From: Gluconacetobacter tumulicola
Lineage (GTDB): Bacteria; Pseudomonadota; Alphaproteobacteria; Acetobacterales; Acetobacteraceae
DNA: 64,000 nt
NCBI RefSeq assembly: GCF_014174215.1
Contig: NZ_JABEQL010000012.1
Coordinates: forward strand, 58,059-122,058
Direction: 5' to 3'
Made by a program: the position numbers and the translations under genes. Shown one piece after another: positions 56,774 to 64,000 of this stretch (positions within the stretch are counted from its first letter, which is position 1; each line of letters starts with the position of its first letter). The notes beneath the pieces were generated by a model. That model had not been told where the DNA came from and made no database searches. It saw only the letters and a list, made by a program, of their open reading frames with translations.

Positions 56774-56893
56774 TTTTCAGTGATCCAGGAAAAAATGGAA
56801 AAATCGTTCATTTTCGCCTCCGCAATAACGCCACCCGTCTTCATTCTGATGAAAAAACGAATGCACCGATCATAACGGACTGGATATGTTTTG

Positions 56894-56910
56894 CCCTCAT
56901 ATTTTGAGGG
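56894..56910 (+). promoter_or_regulatory. Hairpin enclosing the ribosome-binding site of the TonB receptor
   Basis: CCCTCA-TATTT-TGAGGG is a perfect 6-bp stem whose 3' arm is the GAGGG Shine-Dalgarno, six bases before the ATG at 56917. In mRNA the stem would hide the ribosome-binding site. The gap also holds an inverted repeat TTCAT-TCTG-ATGAA at 56840-56853, a candidate Lrp site. Confidence 0.55.
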
Positions 56911-56916
56911 TCTGAT

Positions 56917-59355
56917 ATGCAAAAAACTGATGACTGCGGTTTGAAGGCGACGATCCCCGTGCGGGCGGGAGGGGTTGCGCGCCCCGTCGACCGCCGTCGC
57001 CGGCTGATGCTGGCAACGGCCCTGGGGGCAATGGCGCTGGCACCTGTGGCGCTCCCGGATGCTCATGCTCATGCGCAGGCCGCCCCGCCGACGCCCGCGC
57101 CGGCCCACGGCACGCGCGCCCCGGCGCGGCATGCGGCCGTAAAGCCGGCCGTGCGCAGCGCGCAAACTGCGGAACCCCGCTCGGCCGAGGCATTGTCAGT
57201 CGTAGGGTCGCACGAGACGTCCCACGGCATGGAGCAAACCATCACGCGCAAGATGCTCAATCGCTTCGTGGCGGGAACCAGTCCGCTTCAGGTCCTGGGG
57301 GCGACGACGCCGGGCGTCAGTTTCGCCACGGCAGACGCGCTGGGCCTCGATACCTATGCCAATTCGCTCTACATTCGCGGCTATAACCAGAGCCAGTTGG
57401 GCGTCACGCTGGATGGAATTCCTCTAGGCGACCAGGGATTCATCAACACGAATGGTCTGGATATCAACGAGGCCGTCACGCCCGACAACATCGCGCGGAT
57501 CGACATGTCCCAGGGCGGTGGCGCGCTGGACGTCGCGTCGACCGCGAACCTGGGCGGTGCGCTGCAATATTACACGCAGGACCCGCGCGACACGGTGGGC
57601 GCCGATGTCGCGCAGACCTTCGGCAGCAACAGCACCTATCGCACGTTCGGGCGGTTCCACAGTGGCGTGTTGAACCAAACCGGCACGAAATTCATGGCGT
57701 CCTATGCGCGTACCGACGCGCAGAAATGGAAGGGCCATGGTGACCAGTACGAACAGCAGGCGAATTTCAAGTTCGTTCAGCCCCTGGGCGAGCGTGGGCA
57801 GTTGACGGGATTTTTCGATTATTCGGAATTCAACCAGTATAATTATGGAAATATCAGCCTGGAGATCAAACGGAAGCTGGGATCGAGGACGGATTATTTC
57901 TATCCGGACTACAAGGGCGCCTATCTGGCCGCGCAGGGCATCTTTCCCGCCGGATGGGATCAGGTGTCCAGCCCCACGGACATTGCGTATTACGATGCCG
58001 CGCAGGATCAGCGGAATTATCTGACCGGGCTGAACGGGAATTACGACCTGACATCACGGTTGCGGCTGAAGAGCGTGTTATACGCGCAGGTATCCGGCGG
58101 GGACTATGAATTCACCAATCCGTATGTGTCGTCACCCAACGGCGCGCCGATGATCCAGCAGGCCGACCACCAGTGGTTCCGCCGCGTCGGCGGCACGCTG
58201 GCGCTGCAATACCGGCTGGGCCATCATGACCTGGAATCCGGTGTCTGGTACGAAAACAACGATTTCACATATTCGCAGCGGTTGTACAGCCAGCCCCTTC
58301 TGGGCGAGGGCACGCCGCGCAAGGGCACCGGCCCCTACGAGGATTCGTTCGCAACGCGCTATGGCGTGCAGATGAACACCAACACCTTCCAGTATTATCT
58401 TCAGGATGCCTGGCACATCATGCCCAGCCTGCGCCTGCATGCCGGGTTCAAGTCGCTGCTGGTCACGACGGCGGGCGGCGCGTTCGAGAACAACGAGACC
58501 TATACCGGGCAGAGCGCGTTGCCCAGCGGCAGCCTGACGACGGCGGGTGCCTTCCTGCCGCATGTCAGCCTGAACTGGACGTTCCTGCGGCATCATGAGC
58601 TGTTCTTCGATGTGTCGCGCGACATGCGCGCCTATTCCTATGGCGGGTGGAATTCACCGGTCGCCTGGGGTGTCGACAACCAGACCATTTTCTCGCAGTT
58701 GCGCAAGACGCTGAAGCCCGAGAGCACCTGGAATTACCTGATCGGCTATCGCTACAACTCGAAATATGTCGATGGTGTGCTGAACCTGTATCATTCGGAT
58801 TATTCGAACCGCCTGGCGCCGATTACCAGCGGCACACTGGTCAACGCCAACCAGACCTTCCTGAATGTCGGGTCGATGGCGATGTGGGGTATCGATGCCG
58901 GAGTCACCGTCCGGCCCCTGCCGCATTTGGAAATCTTCAACAGCATCAGCTACAATCATTCGACTTATGGTCAGGGAATCTATAATGCGGGGGTCTATTA
59001 CGATCTGAAGGGCAAGCTTGAAGTCAATTACCCGTCCGTCATGTACAAGTCGAACGTAGCCTATACCTACGGGAACGCGACGCTGAACTTCAACGTGTAT
59101 TACATGGGACGACGGTACCTGTCCTACATGAACGATACGTCGGTCGACCCGTACTGGAACGCGAACCTGACGGCGTCGTATGATTTCAAGCATGTCCCGC
59201 ATGTGGCGGATCTGAATTTCTCCCTTGGCATCTACAACCTGTTCAATCAGGAATATATCAGCTCGATCGGCGCCAATCCGATTTCGGGTGACCGGCAGTC
59301 CATGTTCGCTGGTGCGCCGCGCCAGTTCTTCGGAACGTTGCGCGCACGATTCTGA
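56917..59355 (+). CDS. TonB-dependent outer-membrane receptor
   Basis: An 812-residue receptor. A long basic leader (to about 30) precedes the signal segment RLMLATALGAMALAPVAL, then a proline/alanine-rich stretch and a TonB-box-like SAEALSVVGSH. The plug domain has TTPGVSF, SLYIRGYNQSQLGVTLDGIP and SQGGGALDVASTANLGGALQ. The beta-barrel follows, rich in aromatic strands, and ends NLFNQEYISSIGANP with a terminal aromatic (RARF). The ligand is unknown. There is no Fur-type box upstream; instead an Lrp regulator is divergent and a secreted amidohydrolase follows, pointing to a peptide-like or amino-acid-derived ligand. Confidence 0.92.
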   Translation: MQKTDDCGLKATIPVRAGGVARPVDRRRRLMLATALGAMALAPVALPDAHAHAQAAPPTPAPAHGTRAPARHAAVKPAVRSAQTAEPRSAEALSVVGSHETSHGMEQTITRKMLNRFVAGTSPLQVLGATTPGVSFATADALGLDTYANSLYIRGYNQSQLGVTLDGIPLGDQGFINTNGLDINEAVTPDNIARIDMSQGGGALDVASTANLGGALQYYTQDPRDTVGADVAQTFGSNSTYRTFGRFHSGVLNQTGTKFMASYARTDAQKWKGHGDQYEQQANFKFVQPLGERGQLTGFFDYSEFNQYNYGNISLEIKRKLGSRTDYFYPDYKGAYLAAQGIFPAGWDQVSSPTDIAYYDAAQDQRNYLTGLNGNYDLTSRLRLKSVLYAQVSGGDYEFTNPYVSSPNGAPMIQQADHQWFRRVGGTLALQYRLGHHDLESGVWYENNDFTYSQRLYSQPLLGEGTPRKGTGPYEDSFATRYGVQMNTNTFQYYLQDAWHIMPSLRLHAGFKSLLVTTAGGAFENNETYTGQSALPSGSLTTAGAFLPHVSLNWTFLRHHELFFDVSRDMRAYSYGGWNSPVAWGVDNQTIFSQLRKTLKPESTWNYLIGYRYNSKYVDGVLNLYHSDYSNRLAPITSGTLVNANQTFLNVGSMAMWGIDAGVTVRPLPHLEIFNSISYNHSTYGQGIYNAGVYYDLKGKLEVNYPSVMYKSNVAYTYGNATLNFNVYYMGRRYLSYMNDTSVDPYWNANLTASYDFKHVPHVADLNFSLGIYNLFNQEYISSIGANPISGDRQSMFAGAPRQFFGTLRARF

Positions 59356-59365
59356 TGAGTGCGGG

Positions 59366-59396
59366 AGCCGCGCGCTGGATCGCCCCCAGCGCGCAC
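59366..59396. repeat. REP-like palindrome, copy 4 (inverted)
   Basis: CGCGCGCTGGATCGC then CCCCAGCGCGCA is the reverse complement of copy 3 with one mismatch. It lies 11 bp after the TonB receptor gene. Confidence 0.7.
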
Positions 59397-59423
59397 CCCA
59401 ATGATCTGATCACGAATGGGTTT

Positions 59424-59445
59424 CCAAAGGGCGATTGCCCTTTGG
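59424..59445. repeat. Perfect 9-bp hairpin after the TonB receptor gene
   Basis: CCAAAGGGC-GATT-GCCCTTTGG. I recall similar TTTCCAAAGGG...CCCTTTGG elements between genes in acetic acid bacteria. It may terminate the receptor transcript. The rest of 59356-59627 is AT-richer, with no gene seen. Confidence 0.55.
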
Positions 59446-59627
59446 CGGCTAAAGGCCAAAGTCCTCATTGACGATATCTCGCGCGTTAATCTTGCGGCGC
59501 ATGGAAAAATGAGGTGGTGCCCGTCGTCCTGGCCAAGTGTAATGATAGACGGTCGATCTGGACATCCCGGCCATCGCACTGAACACTGTGCGGGACAGTG
59601 GAATAGGGACAGGAAAGGGCGGCCGAC

Positions 59628-61049
59628 ATGAAGATCGCATCACGGATTGACGGGAAGTGCATCCGGTTCCGGACGGCTCCATTCTGGGCAGCCCTGTCGC
59701 TGGGGACATGGCTGGCAGGCGCCGCATCGGGGGCGCTGGCGGCGCAGCCGGTGCTGCTGGAACATGCGACGATCATTGATGGCACCGGCCGGGCACCATT
59801 GGCCGATGGCGCGCTGCTGATCCGTGATGGGCGGATCGTGTCTGTGGGGGCCGCGGGCACGGTGGCGGCGCCCGGGGCGAAACTGGTCGACCTGACCGGG
59901 CGCACGATCCTGCCGGGCCTGATTTCCGATCACAGCCATACCGGGCTGGTGAAGGGCACGAAGAACGACAGCGCCAATTACACGCGTGACAATATCCTGG
60001 CGCAGTTGAAGCAGTACGAGCGCTATGGCGTGCTGACCGTGGTGTCGCTGGGCCTGAACAAATCGCCGCTGTTCGACCAGTTGCGGCAGGAACAGCATGC
60101 GGGGCGCAATCCGGGTGCCGACCTGTTCGGGGTCGATCAGGGAATCGGCGCGCCCGACGGCGTGCCGCCGCAGGGCATGTTCCATCTGGGACCGGACCAG
60201 GTCTATCGCCCCACCAGCGTGGCCGAAGCGCAGGCCGCCGTCGATCGCATGGCCGACGAGGGCACGGATCTGGTGAAGATCTGGGTGGACGATTTCCGCA
60301 ATGGCGTTCCGGGGGCCAAGGGCTATCCCAAGATCGACCCGGCGATTTATCGCGCGGTGATCGAACGGGCCCATGCCCGCGGGCTCCGCGTCGCAGCACA
60401 TATCCACGATCTGGCCGATGCCAAGGCGCTGGTCAGCGCCGGCACCGATATCATTGCCCACGGCGTGCGGGACCAGCCGGTCGATACCGATTTCATCATG
60501 CTGATGGAACAGAAGGGGGCCTGGTACATCGCCACCCTGGACCTGGATGAGGCGAATTACATCTTCGCCGAACATCCGGAGTGGCTGGACGATCCGTTCC
60601 TCTCGGCGGGGCTGAATCCCGATCTGCGGGCGCAGTTCGCCGACCCGGCCTGGCGGGCGAAGATCCTGGCCGCCCCCTTGACGGCGGCGGCGAAGAAGGC
60701 GCTGGCCCTGAACGCGCGCAATCTGGTCACGCTCTACCGGGCGGGCATCCATATCGGCTTCGGCACCGATTCCGGCGCGTCCGCCACCCGCATCCCCGGC
60801 TTTGCCGAACATCGCGAACTGAAGCTGATGGTCTCGGCAGGCCTGACGCCCATGGAGGCGCTGGCGGTGGCGACCGGCAATGCGGCGGCCCTGATGCATC
60901 TGGATGACCGGGGGATTCTGCTGCCGGGCCGCTGGGCCGACCTGATGGTGGTCTCGGGCGATCCGGCGGCGGACATCAATGCGGTCGACAGGATCGAGCA
61001 GGTCTGGCATCGCGGTGCGCGGACCGAAGGGCCGTTGGTAACCCGCTGA
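59628..61049 (+). CDS. Secreted amidohydrolase (imidazolonepropionase/prolidase-like)
   Basis: A 473-residue metal-dependent hydrolase with a signal peptide (FWAALSLGTWLAGAASGALA). The TIM-barrel metal sites are intact: HxH in LISDHSHTGLV, the bridging-lysine candidate in TDLVKIWVDD, His in RVAAHIHDLADAK and TDIIAHGVRD, and the catalytic Asp in IGFGTDSGASA. The C-terminal beta domain has LDDRGILLPGRWADLMVVSG. Relatives include secreted Xaa-Arg/Pro dipeptidases and related amidases. In series with the TonB receptor, it probably breaks the imported compound in the periplasm. The substrate is unproven. Confidence 0.88.
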   Translation: MKIASRIDGKCIRFRTAPFWAALSLGTWLAGAASGALAAQPVLLEHATIIDGTGRAPLADGALLIRDGRIVSVGAAGTVAAPGAKLVDLTGRTILPGLISDHSHTGLVKGTKNDSANYTRDNILAQLKQYERYGVLTVVSLGLNKSPLFDQLRQEQHAGRNPGADLFGVDQGIGAPDGVPPQGMFHLGPDQVYRPTSVAEAQAAVDRMADEGTDLVKIWVDDFRNGVPGAKGYPKIDPAIYRAVIERAHARGLRVAAHIHDLADAKALVSAGTDIIAHGVRDQPVDTDFIMLMEQKGAWYIATLDLDEANYIFAEHPEWLDDPFLSAGLNPDLRAQFADPAWRAKILAAPLTAAAKKALALNARNLVTLYRAGIHIGFGTDSGASATRIPGFAEHRELKLMVSAGLTPMEALAVATGNAAALMHLDDRGILLPGRWADLMVVSGDPAADINAVDRIEQVWHRGARTEGPLVTR

Positions 61050-61105
61050 TTCCGGCTGCCCTCGCGCGCCGGTTGGCTGGGAGCGCGCGAGGGAGCAGGA
61101 GCAGC

Positions 61106-62344
61106 ATGGCCCATATCGTGGTGATCGGCGCGGGACCGGCCGGTCTGGCCGCCGCCGAGGCATTGGCCGCCGGCGGATGCGCCGTGACGGTGCTGGAGCG
61201 CATGCCGACCATCGGCCGCAAGATGCTGATGGCCGGCCGGGGCGGGCTGAATCTGACCCATTCCGAACCGCTGGACCGGTTCCTGACCCGTTACGGCGCG
61301 GCGCGCCCATGGTTGGAATCTGCCGTGCGGGCATTTTCCCCCGACGATCTGCGGGCGTGGGCGGCGGCGCTGGGCCAGCCCTGTTTCGTCGGCAGCAGCG
61401 GGCGGGTGTTTCCACAGGCGATGAAGGCCTCGCCGTTGCTGCGGGCATGGGGCGCGCGGCTGGCGGAGCGGGGCGTGACGATCCTGACGCGTCATGACTG
61501 GACCGGTTGGGACGGGCCGGGACGGGTGCGCGTGGTCTCGCCGCAGGGTGAGCGCGTGCTGGTCGCCGACGCGGTGGTGCTGGCCTTGGGCGGGGCAAGC
61601 TGGGCCCGGCTGGGTGCCGATGGCGCGTGGGCCGGCAGGCTGGCTGGGGAGGGGGTGGATCTGGCACCGTTCCGCCCGGCCAATTGCGGCTTTCGCACCA
61701 ACTGGAGCGACACGTTGCGCGATCGTTTCGCCGGCACGCCGCTACGCGGCATCGCGCTGACGCCCGAGGGCGGCGGCCCGACCGTGCGGGGCGAGGCGGT
61801 GGTGACGGCGCAGGGGCTGGAAGGCGGGGCGGTCTATGCCCTGTCGGCCCTGCTGCGCGACCGGATCGCCGCCGAGGGGCAGGTGCGGCTGCTGGTGGAT
61901 CTGCGCCCAGATATGACCGAGGCGGCGGTGGCCGAGCGGCTGGCGCGGGTGCGGGGGCGGGAGAGCCTGTCGAACACGCTGCGCAAGGCGCTGCGCCTGC
62001 CACCGGTCGCGGTGGCCTTGCTGCGCGAGGGGCCGGACGCGCCGCCGCGTGACGCGGCGTCGTTGGCGCGCCTGATCAAGGCAGTGCCCGTGACGCTGAC
62101 GGCGCCCGATTCGCTGGATCGGGCGATCTCCGTGGCCGGCGGGGTGCGCGCGGACGCGGTGGATGCGCGCTTCATGCTGCGGGCGCTGCCCGGCGTGTTC
62201 GTGGCGGGCGAGATGCTGGATTGGGAAGCGCCGACCGGCGGTTATCTGTTGCAGGCCTGCTTCGCGACCGGCCGGGCTGCGGCGCGCGGCGTGCTGGACT
62301 GGTTGCAGGAGGGGGGCAAGGAACGGTATCCGTCATGCCCATGA
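61106..62344 (+). CDS. HI0933/YhiN-like flavoprotein (TIGR03862 type)
   Basis: A 412-residue flavoprotein: IVVIGAGPAGLAAAEALAAG, then the family motif TIGRKMLMAGRGGLNLTHSE, VFPQAMKASPLLRAWGARL, VVLALGGASWARLGADGAW and the C-terminal FVAGEMLDWEAPTGGYLLQA. These match the YhiN group, whose function is unknown. The start has GGGAGCAGGAG upstream. The stop overlaps the next gene (ATGA), so it is coupled to the HerA-like ATPase. Confidence 0.9.
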   Translation: MAHIVVIGAGPAGLAAAEALAAGGCAVTVLERMPTIGRKMLMAGRGGLNLTHSEPLDRFLTRYGAARPWLESAVRAFSPDDLRAWAAALGQPCFVGSSGRVFPQAMKASPLLRAWGARLAERGVTILTRHDWTGWDGPGRVRVVSPQGERVLVADAVVLALGGASWARLGADGAWAGRLAGEGVDLAPFRPANCGFRTNWSDTLRDRFAGTPLRGIALTPEGGGPTVRGEAVVTAQGLEGGAVYALSALLRDRIAAEGQVRLLVDLRPDMTEAAVAERLARVRGRESLSNTLRKALRLPPVAVALLREGPDAPPRDAASLARLIKAVPVTLTAPDSLDRAISVAGGVRADAVDARFMLRALPGVFVAGEMLDWEAPTGGYLLQACFATGRAAARGVLDWLQEGGKERYPSCP

Positions 62345-63834
62345 CGGTTTCGATCACGATTGGAGATATACGGGGCGGCGGCCCGGCGGTCATGGACCTG
62401 GCGGAACTGCTGTCCACCCGGCTGCTGGTGCAGGGCAATTCGGGATCGGGCAAGTCCCATCTGCTGCGGCGCCTGCTGGAGCAGTCGGCGACGCTGGTGC
62501 AGCAGGCGATCATCGACCCCGAGGGCGATTTCGTCAGCCTGGCGGAACGGTTCGGCCATCTGGTGATCGACGGCGCCACCCATACCGAGGCCGAGTTGCA
62601 GGCGGCCGGCGAACGGATGCGCGTGCATCGGGCCTCGGTGGTGCTGAACCTGGAAGGCGCGGATGCCGAGGTGCAGATGCGCCGCGCGGCGGCCTTCCTG
62701 GGCGGGATGTTCGAGGTCGGGCGCGAATATTGGTATCCGGTGCTGGTGGTGGTGGACGAGGCGCAGCTTTTCGCCCCTGCCGCTGCGGGCGAGGTGACGG
62801 ACGAGGCGCGGCGTGCCTCGCTGGGCGCCATGACCAACCTGATGTGCCGTGGGCGCAAGCGCGGACTGGCGGGCGTGATCGCCACCCAGCGCCTGGCCAA
62901 GCTGGCCAAGAACGTGGCTGCCGAGGCGTCGAATTTCCTGATGGGGCGTACCTTCCTCGATATCGACATGATGCGCGCCGCCGATCTGCTTGGCATGGAG
63001 CGTCGGCAGGCCGAGAGTTTCCGCGACCTGGAACGGGGATATTTCGTGGCGCTGGGGCCGGCGCTGTATCGCCGGCCGGTGCCGGTGCGCATCGGCGAGG
63101 TGGAGACCGAGAGCCGGTCCGCCGGCCCGTCGCTGCTGCCCATGGCGCCGGCCGCGCCGCCCGAGGATATTCGCGACCTGATCCTGGCCAGACTGCCGGA
63201 GCGCGAGAGCCTGCCGAGGCCGCTCCGGCCGGCCGCCCCGCCGCCGCCCGATATCCTGGCGCAGCTTGCGGCGCACGCGGCCTCGGCGGCGGTGGAGACC
63301 GAGGCGGAGGCGCCGGTGGTGGAAACGCCGGCCGACAAGGCCGAGCAGCGCCGCCGCTTTCTGGCGATCCTGACCGAAATCCTGCGTGACGAGGATGCGG
63401 GCTTCCGGCCGCCGCCCGTGCTGTACCAGGATTTCCTGGTCCGCTGTCGGATCGAGGGCATGGGCCGCGAGGCGCTGGACATGCCGCGTTTCCGCCGGCT
63501 GCTGGCGACCTCGCGGGCCGGTGTGGATGCCGAGACCGCCGAATCCGACCGCTGGATGCAGGCGGAACGTATGGCCGTCCCGTTGCCGGAGGATGTGCGC
63601 AGCATCTTCCTGCTGATCGCGCGCGCCGCGATGGAAGGCGAACCCTGCCCGTCGGACGCAGCGGTCGCGCGCGTTTATGGCACGCATTCGCTCGGCCGTG
63701 CCCGCAGGCAACTGACCTATCTGGAAGAGCAGAACGTCATCGTCCTGCGGATGGACGGCATGGGGCGCCGCAGCGCGGCCGTGATCGGGCCGGGATGGGA
63801 GACTGCTCCCTCGGATCCGAACGAGGCGGCATAA
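62341..63834 (+). CDS. HerA-like DUF87 ATPase
   Basis: A 497-residue RecA-fold ATPase of the HerA/DUF87 type. Walker A is VQGNSGSGKSHLLRRLLEQ near residue 33-50, followed by IDPEGDFVSLAERFG. Walker B is VLVVVDEAQLFAPA, and the sensor/arginine region is CRGRKRGLAGVIATQRLAKL. The last 200 residues, Pro/Ala-rich then helical (DEDAGFRPPPVLYQDFLVRC), have a C-terminal winged-helix look (ARVYGTHSLGRARRQLTYLE). Such proteins may translocate DNA, but no NurA partner is visible. ATG at 62341 overlaps the upstream stop; 62335 is the alternative. Confidence 0.85.
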   Translation: MTVSITIGDIRGGGPAVMDLAELLSTRLLVQGNSGSGKSHLLRRLLEQSATLVQQAIIDPEGDFVSLAERFGHLVIDGATHTEAELQAAGERMRVHRASVVLNLEGADAEVQMRRAAAFLGGMFEVGREYWYPVLVVVDEAQLFAPAAAGEVTDEARRASLGAMTNLMCRGRKRGLAGVIATQRLAKLAKNVAAEASNFLMGRTFLDIDMMRAADLLGMERRQAESFRDLERGYFVALGPALYRRPVPVRIGEVETESRSAGPSLLPMAPAAPPEDIRDLILARLPERESLPRPLRPAAPPPPDILAQLAAHAASAAVETEAEAPVVETPADKAEQRRRFLAILTEILRDEDAGFRPPPVLYQDFLVRCRIEGMGREALDMPRFRRLLATSRAGVDAETAESDRWMQAERMAVPLPEDVRSIFLLIARAAMEGEPCPSDAAVARVYGTHSLGRARRQLTYLEEQNVIVLRMDGMGRRSAAVIGPGWETAPSDPNEAA

Positions 63835-63898
63835 TCCGCGCCGAATTGGTGCCCCGTTGTTTCGCTTTAGATTCGAAGTTTCAAACCTGTTTTAGAGT

Positions 63899-64000
63899 CT
63901 AATCCGATCTGTTTGGATCATATCCTGCGGCCCTGAAGTAGTTTGCGCATTCGGCGGGCATGAAGTTTTGTGAGATGAGACCGATGACGTCCCATAATCC
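63899..64000 (-). CDS. IS630-family transposase, C-terminal 33 residues, cut by the window edge
   Basis: Read leftwards from the window end, the minus strand codes for LWDVIGLISQNFMPAECANY then FRAAGYDPNRSD and a TAG stop. This is the characteristic end of IS630/Tc1-type transposases (FxPxECxNYFxxxGY). The catalytic DDE part lies outside the window. The IS end should fall in the AT-rich stretch 63840-63898; I could not fix the terminal repeat or TA duplication. Confidence 0.8.
   Translation of the reverse strand, partial: GLWDVIGLISQNFMPAECANYFRAAGYDPNRSD

Overview
The window is a GC-rich (roughly two-thirds G+C by eye) stretch of alphaproteobacterial chromosome. Gene content and style point to an acetic acid bacterium (Acetobacteraceae, in the Gluconacetobacter/Komagataeibacter range). 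The pointers are an UrcA-family secreted protein, KirBac and TRIC-type channels, many tightly overlapping operons, and AT-rich paired-hairpin and GC-rich palindromic intergenic repeats of a kind I associate with this family. The genus is inference. No rRNA, tRNA or CRISPR array was found.

Layout. 0-6.4 kb: end of a TRIC-family channel; a molybdate/tungstate ABC importer whose permease and ATPase are one polypeptide; a MocR regulator divergent from urcA-like and phzF-like genes. 6.4-11.4 kb: threonine aldolase with a LysE exporter, and an alanine racemase/D-amino-acid dehydrogenase pair divergent from its likely Lrp regulator. 11.4-16.2 kb: CHAD protein, small conserved-looking ORF behind a PHO-box-like repeat, KirBac channel, and an iron block (IsdG-like haem oxygenase and bacterioferritin divergent around a Fur-type box). 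16.5-21.1 kb: secreted protein, M29 aminopeptidase, Rieske protein, DUF4186, tyrS, alpha/beta hydrolase.

21.7-29.6 kb: a sulfur-relay operon with two overlapping cysteine desulfurase genes, ferredoxin and mnmA, then GST, glycosyltransferase, COG0523 GTPase and WD40 protein. 29.6-35.0 kb: ClC channel, two tandem CDF metal exporters (one with a His-Asp microsatellite), COG2509 flavoprotein. 35.0-39.4 kb is the most accessory-looking part: a broken MFS transporter gene and an orphan FtsX/MacB-type permease behind twin operator-like palindromes. 39.4-45.6 kb: a large periplasmic-propeller diguanylate cyclase, an ArsR regulator divergent from an old-yellow-enzyme gene, and a yellow/MRJP-like secreted protein.

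45.9-56.2 kb is mostly core: priA, xerC-pip-retropepsin operon, amtB-glnK behind a sigma-54 promoter, UbiH-type hydroxylase, serine acetyltransferase. 56.3-61.0 kb: Lrp regulator, TonB-dependent receptor and secreted amidohydrolase, which look like one uptake/hydrolysis locus. 61.1-63.8 kb: a flavoprotein and a HerA-like ATPase. The right edge cuts into an IS630-family transposase.

The points I find most worth following are: a dispersed REP-like palindrome (four clear copies, one within an inverted pair); the ModB-ModC fusion; the twin-dyad operator of the orphan permease; a hairpin that buries the Shine-Dalgarno of the TonB receptor; and the minimal two-desulfurase/ferredoxin/MnmA sulfur-relay operon.
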